This document shows, in pieces, positions 42,286 through 52,840 of a stretch of DNA of 64,000 nucleotides. The notes beneath the pieces are model-generated. The model saw only the letters and a list, made by a program, of their open reading frames with translations, did no database searches and was not told the DNA's origin. Position numbers and translations under genes: made by a program. Numbering within the stretch: the stretch's first letter is position 1; every line of letters begins with the position of its first letter. The DNA lies in NCBI GenBank assembly GCA_022539475.1, contig VCMS01000050.1:144932-208931 (forward strand), written 5' to 3'. The DNA is from Gracilaria domingensis. Taxonomy: Eukaryota > Rhodophyta > Florideophyceae > Gracilariales > Gracilariaceae.

Positions 42286-45200
42286 ATGGCGAAACGTAAC
42301 TACAAAGTTTACGCCGACCTGGGTGTTTCCGACCAGTACATGGTTCGGCAGTTGTCCGTGCTCGATACAGGAGCTGGGCCAAATTTCTTGGTTGAATCGA
42401 TGATTCCGCCGCACTTGCGGTCTCGCGTTCGTGCGGCGCCGCAGATTGATATAGCGGATGCGAACAATCGGCCACTCTCGACTGTGGGAGTAATAGACCT
42501 GCTCTTCAGGCTTGGCCGCTACGTGGCGAAGCTCGATTTCTTGGTTTGCAAGCAACTCGCTGCGCCGGTTATCCTCGGCTGCGACTTCTGTGACCGCTTC
42601 GTCGATGCAATTCGACCGCGGAAGCGAACCATCGAAATGGAAGATGGGACTACTGTACCGATCGTTCGGCGTCCCCTACGCCGGGCTCTGAAGAAGCAAG
42701 TCCCTTTGCCTGCGGCACAGAAGCCTACAGCCGATGAACGGAAGTCTACAAAGCTCCGAGTAGCTCGGCCCATTTCCATCCGGCCTGAATCACAGGTCTG
42801 GGTTACTGTGACGTCCCCACAATGTGGCTTACAAACGGTACAACCGTTGCCTGCGTTACAGGAGAAGCATCAGCTTGCCCTCGCTAATGGGATTGTTTTC
42901 GTCGAACCCGAGCAGCCCTTTCAGGTGCTGGTTGCGAACTTCAGCCGTTTTCCTCAACGATTGGTTAGGAGCCAAGTTATTGGTTCGTTGCTTCCGCACC
43001 CTGCGGCTATAGTGCCTACTCAGGTTTCTATTGCCGAGGTTCTCGGAATCCTCGAAGCTGAGGAGGGGGAGGCGGAACGGAACAATTCCGAAACGAATAC
43101 TGGACCGAACAGTTCGTCGGAAGATGCTACGCCGACTTCGTCGGATGCAAATAACCGCACCCTGTCGAAGGAGGCAATGCCGACCTCGTCGGACAGTAAT
43201 GATACGGACCTGAGTGCTGCTGACACGAAGGATAAGGCAGTACAGGAACTGGAGTCTCTGGATCTTGAACATGTCCCAGAGACTCACCGCGATAAATTGC
43301 GGCACATGCTTGAGGAGTTCACGCCCATGTGGGATGGCACACTGGGTAAGATTGGTATTACCGAACATCGGATTGATTTGCTACCGAATACTCGGCCCAT
43401 TTCGCAACACCCTTACAGGGCGGGACCGACAGCTCGGCAGGAGGAGAAAGCTCAAGTTGAGAAGATGCTCCGCGCTGGAGTTATCGAGCCGGCCCAGTCA
43501 CCTTGGGCATCGCCGGTGGTGCTCGCGCCCAAAGCTGATGGGTGTTGGCGATTTTGCATCGATTACCGCAAGCTAAACGCGGCTACAGTCAAGGATGTAT
43601 ATCCTATCCCACGAATGGATGAATGCATCGATTCGTTGGGCGACGCGAAAGTGTTCACAACACTAGATGCGAATTGGGGCTATTGGCAAGTTCCCGTGAG
43701 GGCTGAGGATCGTGACAAGACAGCCTTCGTTTGTCATGAAGGATTGTACCGATTTAATCGGATGCCCTTTGGGTTAACGAACGCGCCAGCCACCTTTCAA
43801 CGAGCCGTGGATATTTTGCTAGCCCGCTTTAAGTGGAAGACTTGCCTGGTATACCTGGATGACATCATTGTCTACTCCAGCAACCTGGACCAGCACTTGA
43901 CCCACGTACGGGATGTGATGCGAGTCCTACGCGATGCAGGCATTACGCTCAAGCTCAAGAAGTGTGAGTTTTTTACCGAAACCGTCAGGTATCTCGGCCA
44001 TGTTATCCGTCCAGGACGGCTTTCGATTGACGAAGTACGCGTGAAATCCCTCAAAGAGGCTAAGCATCCGAGGACGCAGACGGAACTCCGATCCTTTCTC
44101 GGCTTGTGCAATGTGTATCGCCGCTTCATTCCGAACTTCGCGGATATCGCCGCACCTCTGAACGAGCTTCTTCGCAAAGGACAGCCAGTCGATCTGGAAG
44201 AATTCGACGACCGCAAGGTCGCGGCTTTCTCGTCGCTCGTGAACGCGGTGACATCGCCACCTGTTTTATCTCTGCCTAGGGCTGGTTTGCCATATGCAGT
44301 AGATACGGATGCGAGCGACTACCAAGTCGGCTGTGCCCTATTCCAGACCACCAATGATGGCGAGCGATTGCCAATTGGGTATTGGTCAAGGAGCCTCAAC
44401 GTTCACGAGAGGAATTACTCGGTATCCGAGAAGGAGTGCTTGGCGGTTGTCTGGGCGTTACAGACACTGCGGCCCTATCTTATGGGGACCCGCTTCATTG
44501 TTCATACCGATCATTCGGCATTACGCTGGCTACTCTCTATAGCAGAGCCATCTGGCCGCTTGATGCGGTGGAGACTTCGCTTGTCGGAATTCGACTTCGA
44601 AATCCGTTACAAGAAAGGACTCCTGAACACTCAGGCTGATGCACTGTCCCGCTTGGAAACAGCGGCTGAAGCTGCGCCAGTCGATGATCTGGAGATACCG
44701 TGCTTCCTGGTGGAAGACGGCTCGAGCGATGCCGATGAAGAATCGGAAGGATGGGACATCTACGATGCTGTTTTAGCCGTGTCAGACACGCAACCCGAAC
44801 CGGGCTCTTTCGTACCGATCAAGCCGGAGGAACTCATCCGGGAGCAGCACACCGACCGTTTTTGTACGGAGATTCGTAGTCGTCTAAACGGTGGAGCACA
44901 GTTGCCTTTCGTCGAGAACGACCAAGGATTTCTAATCCGAACTGTCGGAAACAGGCCACAGATTGTGGTTCCGCACTCACTTCAGTCACGAGTACTGCAT
45001 TTGTCGCACTATGCGAAGTTGTCAGCCCACCCTGGTGGCAGGAAGTTGTACTACACCTTACGGAAGGACTTTTACTGGCCAGCAATGGCTTTCGACGCGT
45101 ATGCCACTGTTCGTGGATGTTCTGACTGCGCGAAGAACCGCGTCAAGCTCCATAAGTATTCCAAGAAGTTGGCAATATTCCCTGCTAGGGCTCCACTGGA

Positions 45201-47622
45201 GTTTGTGGCGATCGATCTACTCGGCGAGTTTATTCGCACCCGCCGGGGAAACCGGTTTTTGCTTGTTATCACCGACCGCTTTTCTAAGCTGGTACGGACT
45301 GTGCCTTTAAAGAAGGTTACTGCTAGTGCGGTCGCCCAAGCTTTCGTTACTCACTGGGTTTTTGTCTACGGACCGCCGATTGACTTACTATCGGATAATG
45401 GACCGCAGTTCACGGCTAAGTTCTTTCAGGACGTATGCCGCATCTTGCGGATCCAAAACTGGTTTACGACAACATATCATCCCCAGAGTAATGGGCAGGT
45501 TGAGCGTTTTAACCGCACGATGCTCAACGCATTGCGGACGTTTGTTGCCGAGCATCCGTCGGAATGGGATCAGTACACCGATGCGGTGACTTATGTCTAC
45601 AATACGCAGGTTCATCGCACGACTCAGATCTCGCCGTTCGAGCTTGTGCTATCACGCGTCCCACCTTCGGTGGCTATCGAGCCACAGCCAACTTTGGATA
45701 AGTTCCCGTCGCCCCGTCTACACAGGGACGCCTGGAAGGGCTGGCTTAAGAACATTATCCCCACAGTTGGGCAGAATATCGCTAAGGCCCAGGCCGCTTA
45801 CAAGCGGAATTTCGACGCTAGAGTGCGTAAGAATGCCCCTCAGATCAGGGAAGGTAGCTTTGCCTTCGTACGGAAGGAGTACTACAACCCTGAAAAGGAG
45901 AAGCGCCACAAGCTTTCTCCTATCGCGGACGGCCCGTTCCCGGTTATTGCTGTCACCGACACAACGGCTGTCCTTGATATCAAGGGAGAGCACGAGCGTT
46001 TGTCGCTAGATCGCGTAACGCCTGCGCCAAAGCCTGTTTCGCAGGATTCGCTACCGTCATCGTCGGCCCCTACCGCACCCACTGTGGAAACAGCCGTCGG
46101 AACGGAAACAGGCGCCGCGGTGGGTACTCGCACTCAACCGTCTGTGTTGCCGCATCCGGATCGCGGACTTGCTCATTTGCCTGCTAAGCCGGAATCTGAC
46201 CGGTCGGCCTCCAATGCCGCACATGTGCACACGCGGATAGGGGCCCCTATGGGGATACTCGCCGCCACCCCCGACACTCCCACTGAGGAGGGGGAGGAAG
46301 CAGGTCGTTCTTTTTCGTTGTCGCCGTCGTCGACGGAGTCGCCTTCGCAGGCCTCTGTATCGCACCCAAGTCGTGATGAAGGCACGTCAACGCGCGACAC
46401 ACAGCCGGAGAGCCGGAAAGAAGAGAACGACGCGCAGCTACCTTGGAAGCCTCAAGAAGAGGAAGATCACTCTCGCTCACCACCGCCGTCGCGAACGGAG
46501 TTACGCTTGCAGGCCCAAGAACGGGAACACAGTACCGATGTGGTACGTGATTTGCAGCCGGAAAGCCGGAGAGATCGCACAGTTTCGCGGAGGCCTTCTG
46601 GGAAGGACGCCATCTCGGTGACGATTGCAGCCGGAAGACCGGAAGAGAAGGACGCACCGTTACCACGGAAGGCTGAGGTGGGAGGCACCACTATGGTGAA
46701 TCGCAAAGCCGGAAGTACGGAGAAAGAAGAGTTAGTTCGAAAAAACCGTGCTGTTACGGCAGACCCGACTTCGGGAGATCTTCGTGCAGCACCGAGTGCC
46801 AAAGCCGTCAAAAAGACGGAACCAACCACCAGTGTGGCGAACAGTCAAGCCACAGCAAGTGGGCAGCACTCAAGTGCTGACGACGCGTGCACGTCGCACC
46901 AAGTGTCGAGCCCCGTGGGAGATCCGCCTCCAACCGAGGATTACAGTGCGCAAGCCGGGCACGTGCCAGCCACAGACCTGGCGCCGTCTAAAAACGGTTC
47001 AAAAAATTCCGAATTTGAATCGGCTCTTGACGGCCATGCAAAGGCGCAGGTGTCGCAAACCGCAGCGCGCGGCGAACCGCCGCCACGGCACGTGCCAGAA
47101 CACCACTCGCTGGCTCACCGCTCTGCGGACCGTTCACCGTCGCAACGGGAGATTGTGCCGGAACGCCGGAAGCTCGCTATTCGAGAAGACCGAAGCACGG
47201 TCACAGCCCAGCAGCATGGGGAGAAGAACCAGGAATCTGGAAGCATGATGGTCAGGAAAGTACCATGGTCACGAAGACCAAAGCCTGGCGTACAGGATGT
47301 ACTGCCGTCAGGACGGAAGCCGATCACGAACGACGATGCCCACGACGGGAGAACCGACGACTACGCCTCGAAAGAGGATTTTTCAAGCAAGCCGCACACA
47401 GAGCGGAGTGTTCTCGATGAGGAATATGTCATTGACCGTCTGGTAAGTCACGGCTACGCCCCTGACGGGGAACCACTGTATCGAGTCCGTTGGTACGGCT
47501 ACGCCTCTTCAGAGGATACGCACGAGCCCATTGAGCACTTGCCTCGCTCGAAGGTCTTGCAGTACCACCGTCGCACACGGACACCGATACCGGCTACGCT
47601 GGACAAGGCCCAAGTGGGTTGA
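42286..47622 (+). CDS. pol: E2 pol: protease, RT, RNase H, integrase, linker, chromodomain
   Basis: 1778 codons, complete. Protease DTGA at 27-30; RT YLDD at 523-526; RNase H DTDAS near 675; integrase zinc module from about 908 (H..H..CSDC); catalytic core with AIDLLGEF, SDNGPQF (Asp 1037) and GQVERFN; GPY-like PIADGPFPV. Then ~480 residues of Glu/Arg/Ser/Pro-rich linker with loosely repeated PESRR/EEKDAPLPRK phrases, and a chromodomain at ~1712-1765 (YVIDRLVSH..., YRVRWYGYASSEDT.EP) predicted to bind modified chromatin. The first ATG matches MAKRNYKVY of E1. In the upstream extension a TAG (42241) would stop a Gag-Pol frameshift product, so this copy needs internal initiation or is defective. 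Confidence 0.94.
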   Translation: MAKRNYKVYADLGVSDQYMVRQLSVLDTGAGPNFLVESMIPPHLRSRVRAAPQIDIADANNRPLSTVGVIDLLFRLGRYVAKLDFLVCKQLAAPVILGCDFCDRFVDAIRPRKRTIEMEDGTTVPIVRRPLRRALKKQVPLPAAQKPTADERKSTKLRVARPISIRPESQVWVTVTSPQCGLQTVQPLPALQEKHQLALANGIVFVEPEQPFQVLVANFSRFPQRLVRSQVIGSLLPHPAAIVPTQVSIAEVLGILEAEEGEAERNNSETNTGPNSSSEDATPTSSDANNRTLSKEAMPTSSDSNDTDLSAADTKDKAVQELESLDLEHVPETHRDKLRHMLEEFTPMWDGTLGKIGITEHRIDLLPNTRPISQHPYRAGPTARQEEKAQVEKMLRAGVIEPAQSPWASPVVLAPKADGCWRFCIDYRKLNAATVKDVYPIPRMDECIDSLGDAKVFTTLDANWGYWQVPVRAEDRDKTAFVCHEGLYRFNRMPFGLTNAPATFQRAVDILLARFKWKTCLVYLDDIIVYSSNLDQHLTHVRDVMRVLRDAGITLKLKKCEFFTETVRYLGHVIRPGRLSIDEVRVKSLKEAKHPRTQTELRSFLGLCNVYRRFIPNFADIAAPLNELLRKGQPVDLEEFDDRKVAAFSSLVNAVTSPPVLSLPRAGLPYAVDTDASDYQVGCALFQTTNDGERLPIGYWSRSLNVHERNYSVSEKECLAVVWALQTLRPYLMGTRFIVHTDHSALRWLLSIAEPSGRLMRWRLRLSEFDFEIRYKKGLLNTQADALSRLETAAEAAPVDDLEIPCFLVEDGSSDADEESEGWDIYDAVLAVSDTQPEPGSFVPIKPEELIREQHTDRFCTEIRSRLNGGAQLPFVENDQGFLIRTVGNRPQIVVPHSLQSRVLHLSHYAKLSAHPGGRKLYYTLRKDFYWPAMAFDAYATVRGCSDCAKNRVKLHKYSKKLAIFPARAPLEFVAIDLLGEFIRTRRGNRFLLVITDRFSKLVRTVPLKKVTASAVAQAFVTHWVFVYGPPIDLLSDNGPQFTAKFFQDVCRILRIQNWFTTTYHPQSNGQVERFNRTMLNALRTFVAEHPSEWDQYTDAVTYVYNTQVHRTTQISPFELVLSRVPPSVAIEPQPTLDKFPSPRLHRDAWKGWLKNIIPTVGQNIAKAQAAYKRNFDARVRKNAPQIREGSFAFVRKEYYNPEKEKRHKLSPIADGPFPVIAVTDTTAVLDIKGEHERLSLDRVTPAPKPVSQDSLPSSSAPTAPTVETAVGTETGAAVGTRTQPSVLPHPDRGLAHLPAKPESDRSASNAAHVHTRIGAPMGILAATPDTPTEEGEEAGRSFSLSPSSTESPSQASVSHPSRDEGTSTRDTQPESRKEENDAQLPWKPQEEEDHSRSPPPSRTELRLQAQEREHSTDVVRDLQPESRRDRTVSRRPSGKDAISVTIAAGRPEEKDAPLPRKAEVGGTTMVNRKAGSTEKEELVRKNRAVTADPTSGDLRAAPSAKAVKKTEPTTSVANSQATASGQHSSADDACTSHQVSSPVGDPPPTEDYSAQAGHVPATDLAPSKNGSKNSEFESALDGHAKAQVSQTAARGEPPPRHVPEHHSLAHRSADRSPSQREIVPERRKLAIREDRSTVTAQQHGEKNQESGSMMVRKVPWSRRPKPGVQDVLPSGRKPITNDDAHDGRTDDYASKEDFSSKPHTERSVLDEEYVIDRLVSHGYAPDGEPLYRVRWYGYASSEDTHEPIEHLPRSKVLQYHRRTRTPIPATLDKAQVG

Positions 47623-47659
47623 CCACCCACGTCTCTATTGAGCACAGCCTTCTCAGACG

Positions 47660-47820
47660 GAATATGCCGCCTCATGCGGACAGTATTGCATTACGCAAGA
47701 ATACGCCGCGTCAAGCGGATACAACTAAGTTAACTTGAGACCACTTAGCCGCCTCAGGCGGACCAGGCCGCTCTAAGCGGACAGCTTTTTGATGAACAAA
47801 CATGCCGCGAAATGCGGAAG
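47660..47820 (+). repeat. Five short GCCGC...GCGGA hairpins downstream of E2 pol
   Basis: Five copies of a 13-15-bp hairpin, CCGC-N5-GCGG, centred near 47673, 47712, 47755, 47774 and 47811. Loop sequences are mostly CTCA/TCTA-like. They lie in the convergent spacer after the pol stop (47622). The rest of 47821-48130 is a purine-rich stretch without a gene. Confidence 0.75.
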
Positions 47821-48130
47821 CCACTTACAGTGGAGAAGAAGATAAAGAAGAAAGAAGCCTAAGAAGAAGGAGAAGAAGCCAGGACACTGGAAGGAAGACT
47901 AAGAAGTTTTATCGCTACAGACGCTTGTGCGGAAAAGTTACCCCTCTCCTGTGGGCCATTCGCAACAGCCTCAAACGAGGTATTGCCCACTGAGAAGGGG
48001 GAGAGCAAGACGAAGAGTTTGAGCCAAGCCAGCACGGCTGGAGAAGTTTTCCTCTAACTATTGAGTCGCCCCTCATCATCGGGGTCTATCGCGGACTACC
48101 GTAGCCCGTCGGGGATCGCGAGCCGGGGAA

Positions 48131-49822
48131 TTACGCGCCGGACGGTCCAGCACCTGGGGTGCCCCCACTACCGGGAGCCCCGGAGAAGCGCTGTGCCGCT
48201 ATTGTTTGCAACTCCGACTCGTCGGTCACCGTATCGGGAACGGCCACTCCCACGCCTCGAAGGAAGTCGCGAATGACCGCCGCTCGCGGAGTGAGAGAAG
48301 AACTGCCGCCCACGGCGGATGCTACATCCTGAGCCCACGGGCCGGTCGGAGCGGGAGCCGCTACAGCGGGTGGGTCAACAATCACGACTTCGTCGTCACC
48401 TCCCGTAGCTTCGGGCTCCGAGGCAACCCCCACTGGGCTCCCCTCATCCATGGGACTTCCTCCCTCTGCAGGGTCATCACCGTCATCGTCGACGTATACG
48501 AACCCACGCGGGTGCTCTTCCGGGATATATCGCTCCTCTCGGCGCCGACCAGCCGCCTCAGCGGGACCAATTACCTCCCAAATCCATGGGTCAAAGTATA
48601 CGAAGTCGCCGGCGTTGACGTTCCGTCCGGGAGAACGGTCCGACTGCCGACGGACCCCGTCGGAAACCTGACTAGCAGGCACCTCATTCCAGTCAATCTG
48701 GTCAATGACGTCCACCAACGCGGTGGCTTCGCGCGCATTACGGACCGAGCCGAGCACTTCGGAGAGATCTAACGCTCGGATCGCTTGCCGGATGAGTTCC
48801 GGGATGAACCAAACTCGGTACGAATCATATGCCTCGATGAGGAGGAAAGCCGCAACGCGGACGGTCCATTCTGTTGCCAGGATGCTCCACAGGCCGCGAG
48901 GCGGATCGTTCATGAAGTACGAGCCTATGTAAGTTAGGCAGGGCGGTAGCTCTACGTGACACCCTCGTGGGACTTCGACCGCAGGCCAGAATGACGGCAG
49001 CGGCAGGTATCGCCCAGTATGGGAGTGACGCGCAATGCGTTCCACCTCCGTACACTGGTACGGCACCAGTACCCCGAAGCGGGAACGCCATTTCCTCTCG
49101 AATCGGAGGCCTTCATGAAATTGAGACCGTCCAGGACGGCGAAGGAACCGGAATTCGGCGCGAAGGATCGGCCGCGCCCACAGGATCAACTCCTGCTGCG
49201 GTTGGACGGTGTCCGAATATCGGTCAATTTCGTCCAACGCGTTGGCTAGATGGTCGCCGTAGCCGACCTCGCCGAAAGTTCGGTAACGTGCCACATCGTA
49301 CTGGTACTGTGCCGGCACCGGATGTTCGTTCGGAGCTCGGAAGTGTCGCGCGTACCCAATGCGGGCCATCTCATTGCGAGCGAATTGTCTCGTCTCGTTT
49401 CGACCTACAAACAGGCAGCTCGGTATAACCGCAACGCGGGCGATCCAGTCCCACGAACGGGTAACGTCAGCAGGAAGCCCACCAGGGAGTTGACCGTCGA
49501 CAGCGTACGAGTCGACGAGCTCTGTATCCCGAACGGCTTCGGCGTCAAACCAGGGAGCCTGGGCAAAAAGGAAACTGTGCCGGTGCGGATCCCGGATGCG
49601 TAACGCGCCTGCGGTAGGCCATCCACCCAGCGTAGCTGGCATCTCTGCGTTGAACCAATCCCATACGGGCGCGGGACCAGCCTGAGCTGGAGCGTGATCT
49701 TGTCCGGAAGAACCCGGCTGGGAGGCAGCCGCCGACTGCGGGAGAGGTACCGACCGGAACGGCGGGTTGGACACTTGCATGCGTGCCGTCGAGGACGGAG
49801 GGCCGTTCGGTGCGTTGGACAT
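48131..49822 (-). CDS. E2 antisense ORF, conserved protein of unknown function
   Basis: 564 codons from the ATG at 49822. The frame has an earlier ATG at 49930, but a minus-strand TATA box lies inside that extension, so the later start is preferred. No domain recognised. Layout matches the E1 ORF: Ser/Pro/Ala-rich N-terminus, Trp/Tyr/Arg-rich core of ~380 residues, acidic then Gly/Pro/Ala-rich tail. Shared blocks include LPGGLP, YRTFGEVGYGD, PILRAEFRFLR, ELPPCLTYIGS, RVAAFLLIEAYD and NAGDFVYFDPW. It does not overlap pol, so conservation is not a by-product of pol coding. Both copies are uninterrupted even though E2 gag is broken. Antisense genes between pol and the 3' LTR are known from some plant gypsy elements (for example Grande), but I do not recognise this family. 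Confidence 0.82.
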   Translation of the reverse strand: MSNAPNGPPSSTARMQVSNPPFRSVPLPQSAAASQPGSSGQDHAPAQAGPAPVWDWFNAEMPATLGGWPTAGALRIRDPHRHSFLFAQAPWFDAEAVRDTELVDSYAVDGQLPGGLPADVTRSWDWIARVAVIPSCLFVGRNETRQFARNEMARIGYARHFRAPNEHPVPAQYQYDVARYRTFGEVGYGDHLANALDEIDRYSDTVQPQQELILWARPILRAEFRFLRRPGRSQFHEGLRFERKWRSRFGVLVPYQCTEVERIARHSHTGRYLPLPSFWPAVEVPRGCHVELPPCLTYIGSYFMNDPPRGLWSILATEWTVRVAAFLLIEAYDSYRVWFIPELIRQAIRALDLSEVLGSVRNAREATALVDVIDQIDWNEVPASQVSDGVRRQSDRSPGRNVNAGDFVYFDPWIWEVIGPAEAAGRRREERYIPEEHPRGFVYVDDDGDDPAEGGSPMDEGSPVGVASEPEATGGDDEVVIVDPPAVAAPAPTGPWAQDVASAVGGSSSLTPRAAVIRDFLRGVGVAVPDTVTDESELQTIAAQRFSGAPGSGGTPGAGPSGA

Positions 49823-49915
49823 CGCGGAAGGGCTCGAGGTGACGAGATTCGCTACTGACGCCGGAGGTGTTGGTGGCTCCGAACAGTTCTCGGCAGACCC
49901 GTCTTGGGAGACTTC

Positions 49916-49923
49916 CTTATATA
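49916..49923 (-). promoter_or_regulatory. TATA box for the E2 antisense ORF
   Basis: Minus-strand TATATAAG, the same core as in the sense LTR promoter, 101 bp before the ATG at 49822 and 60 bp inside the 3' LTR junction. This would place transcription start near 49890. Confidence 0.5.
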
Positions 49924-49970
49924 CCTCCATCGCGAGGCGTATCGAGCCGACGGAGTCGGTGTCTCAGCGT

Positions 49971-49983
49971 GAGAAGGGGGAGA
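49971..49983 (+). other. E2 polypurine tract
   Basis: GAGAAGGGGGAGA directly before the 3' LTR, the expected plus-strand primer. Confidence 0.88.
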
Positions 49984-50839
49984 TGTAGAGCAAAACGCCC
50001 TTTGTGGGGATGCACCGAAGTGTTTTTCATAGTTTGTTGATCCGTTACCGGCTTCGACACCTCAGGTTATGAGCGGCTACTGGGGTAGGGCCCCTATTTT
50101 GGGGTATGCCTAGGAAGGGTGGTGTTTCTGCACACGTGTGCCAAGTTGGCCCGATCGCGCGGGCGCCGTGGCAAGCCTGCCACGGGGGCACACCTGTAGT
50201 GTATTGGCCGGCCGCGCCGGATAGTTAGATATTTTAATCGATATTTTCAAGTGCCGTATATAAGGCGGCACTTGCCGCCACTGTACGGGAAGTAAAACCT
50301 CAACGAGGCCTTTGGCTCTGATCTTCTTGCCGCTTGCGCACGGTCACCAGCCCCATCCTGGGGAATACCGCCGCAATTCCGGGCTGATCAACCAACCTCC
50401 GTCCCTGAGGAGTACTAATCCGTCGTCACGGCACTTTTCTTATCTATTTTATTGTTTTCATTTCCGTCTTACGGCTTTCGCTACTCTGCCCTACATTGTA
50501 GGTTTGTTTTATTTGTCTCGGGAGTTTTCCCGCTTATCGCGAGTCAGTGCTCCGCAGTGCGGCTCGTTTGTTGATCTTTTGTCGTCCCATACCGTTGGGC
50601 TGGATACCCCCACTCGCTGTGGCTCGCCGGAACCATCCGGATACCTACGCCGATTCTACCCCTTCTACCTCCGACTGCACGCCCAGATCGGGGCCACCCG
50701 GATTTACACCCGGCTCGTGTTGGCCCTATCGGAGGGTTCTGCCGCTCGACTGCCCTTCACACGGAGCAGGGCCTGAACACCCTGAGGTGCTCGTCCGCGA
50801 CGCGGTTTGTTGTTTTCCCGTCGAGGGTTTTGCACCACA
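49984..50839 (+). repeat. E2 3' LTR
   Basis: 856 bp, near-identical to the 5' LTR. TATATAAG at 50257-50264. Ends cleanly at CACCACA followed by target duplicate TGAAC. Confidence 0.95.
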
Positions 50840-50844
50840 TGAAC

Positions 50845-51733
50845 TGCTGTCAATTGATGTCAATAAGACATCGTCGGTTTTTCTGGACACAGAATAGAGC
50901 AAACCCCAATGTCAACGCATCCAGAACGTTCTATAAGTAAAACTACTTCGTTTCGAAGAAACAAAGCAAAAGCTTTTTCATCGCATCTCCACCTGGCTTC
51001 TGCGACCAATTCGGTCCGCAATCAGACTATGGAGGAGTTGCATTTGCTGTGCCACAGCAAAGCCTTCCAATTCAATGACCTTTGCGCTTCTTCTCAGCCC
51101 CAGTATGACGCTTACAACGGCAACGGAGGAGCAGACCAAGAAGGGCGCGTACTGGAACAACAGCAGTTCTACAACTGCGAAAATAGCGGGGCTAATTGGC
51201 GTGCTGACGTTGTTTCTCTATCTCGGTAATGCGACTTGGAATTTGAATTCTGTAAACTGTACTTAAAAGCTCATGGAAGATTCTCAAAGTTCGGTTCTAG
51301 GGTCCAAAAGGTCCAAAATGGAGCATTTGTGCCGTTTCTTCGGTTCCGTTGTTTGACCATATGGAGTTTTTGAAATGGATTGCACCTCATTTGTTGGCAT
51401 AAAAGTGATCGAATCACAGCAATGTTCGAAAAAAGGCGTTAAATGCGCCGTGTGATACGGCGCATATTTTTAAATACTTTTATTAGAATATGACTGATAC
51501 TTTGAAAAAAAGAGATCATTCTATATATAAGCGGGCACTTTTCGTCAGTGTACCAACAACCTTAAAAGATTACCAAAACTACTGTTAGCGGTAGTAGTTA
51601 TTCTATTTTCGCTAAAATTGGCTTTACATTTTGAGCTGATTACCGATTGTCCACCCCAGTAGGAGCTTTGCAATAAAAAAGTATCATGTTCTATTTAAGA
51701 AACAAAAGCAAACCATAACCCATATTTCAGTTT
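50845..51733. other. Non-coding flank of E2
   Basis: Only short ORFs without recognisable content (for example 50909-51229 +). AT-rich with TATA-like sequence near 51523-51530. Nothing further can be supported. Confidence 0.35.
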
Positions 51734-51995
51734 AAAACTGTAACGGCCCCACACGTTGTAATATGTGTGAAGCAGTGTAAAGAACGTGAAAGCGTTTATT
51801 CAAGCAGACGGGCCTCTAGGCCACGAATGCAACGACGAAGACATGACGAAGGTTGAGAAGAGTTGGCGCTGGCCGAAATGACTGCGAGATTGTTCTGAGA
51901 TATCGCTTTAATATACACGTGCAACCAAGTTCTACCGAGAGTGACGAGACATCACGCAAGTCGCCGTGCAACCTCGAGTGCAGACACGGGACTAT

Positions 51996-52126
51996 GCACT
52001 CTCAGCAACGGTAAGCACGGTAAGCATTCTCAGCAACGGTAAGCATGGTAAGCACTCTCAGCAACGGTAAGCACGGTAAGCACTCTCAGCAACGGTAAGC
52101 ACGGTAAGCACTCTCAGCACGGTAAG
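51996..52126. repeat. 28-bp minisatellite
   Basis: Four full units starting GCACTCTCAGCAACGGTAAG at 51996, 52024, 52052 and 52080, plus a partial unit with an internal deletion. Units differ at two or three positions. Inside the probable solo LTR. Confidence 0.92.
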
Positions 52127-52840
52127 CAGAACGGACAATGCAACTGGTGAAGACGGAGCAATGCAACGCAAGCAATATGTAGAAATAACGGAAATATTGC
52201 GTAGAAATGTCTGATGCTTCGAGAACACTCCGAAAAGAATCCTAATTGCACGAAAAAATTATTTTTCTCTCAGATTCTCTTGAGATCGATCTGGGGAAAA
52301 TATCTCGGGGCTCGCGATGTGGAGAAATTGTCTGAAACCTTCTAAACAGCTCCTTGGAAGGCTTTGAATGTCTAGAAACGCCAGAGAAGGAAGTAGTAAG
52401 GCAATCGTAAGGCGACAAAATGTTTAGAATTAATCTTGTGATAAAGTAGAAATTATAAATGCGAAGAAATGGTTTCTACGATTTGCTACCCTCAAAGAAA
52501 AGCTAGAATTGAGGGTAGCAATAGTCTATATAAGCAGGATGGCATTCGAGTTGACCCTTCTTCGGTCCTCTCCAACCACCCACCACCCACCACATCCCGA
52601 CATAAACAGCAACATCTGCTTGTCAACCTTCCCCTCAACTTTTCCTTTCTTCTCCCCTTTCAGTGGGGTAGGCTTCCCTCAATTGTTATCTACTCCCCCT
52701 TTTGGCCACTTGGTGGTTCTGGCCTTTCCTTTTTCCTCTTTTTCTTATTCTTCTCGTACCCCTGGGGATTGGCTCCCATTATTTATTTTTATTTTTTCGA
52801 GTCCGCGTTTGAAGTTTGACACGGACTTTTGCCGAGTGAA

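Larger units (their letters stand above)
39058..50839 (+). mobile_element. E2: young Ty3/gypsy retrotransposon with antisense ORF
   Basis: Complete plus-strand element flanked by TGAAC on both sides (39053-39057 and 50840-50844). Order: 5' LTR, PBS, gag, pol with fused chromodomain, hairpin cluster, antisense ORF on -, PPT, 3' LTR. The two LTRs differ by two small indels and about two substitutions over ~856 bp. Same lineage as E1 by protein sequence, PBS, frameshift site and gene order. Gag carries two stop codons while pol is open. Confidence 0.95.

Noticed and set aside
51996-52126. Regular 28-bp repeats considered as a CRISPR array
   Set aside because: Units are contiguous with no unique spacers, in eukaryotic LTR sequence: a minisatellite.
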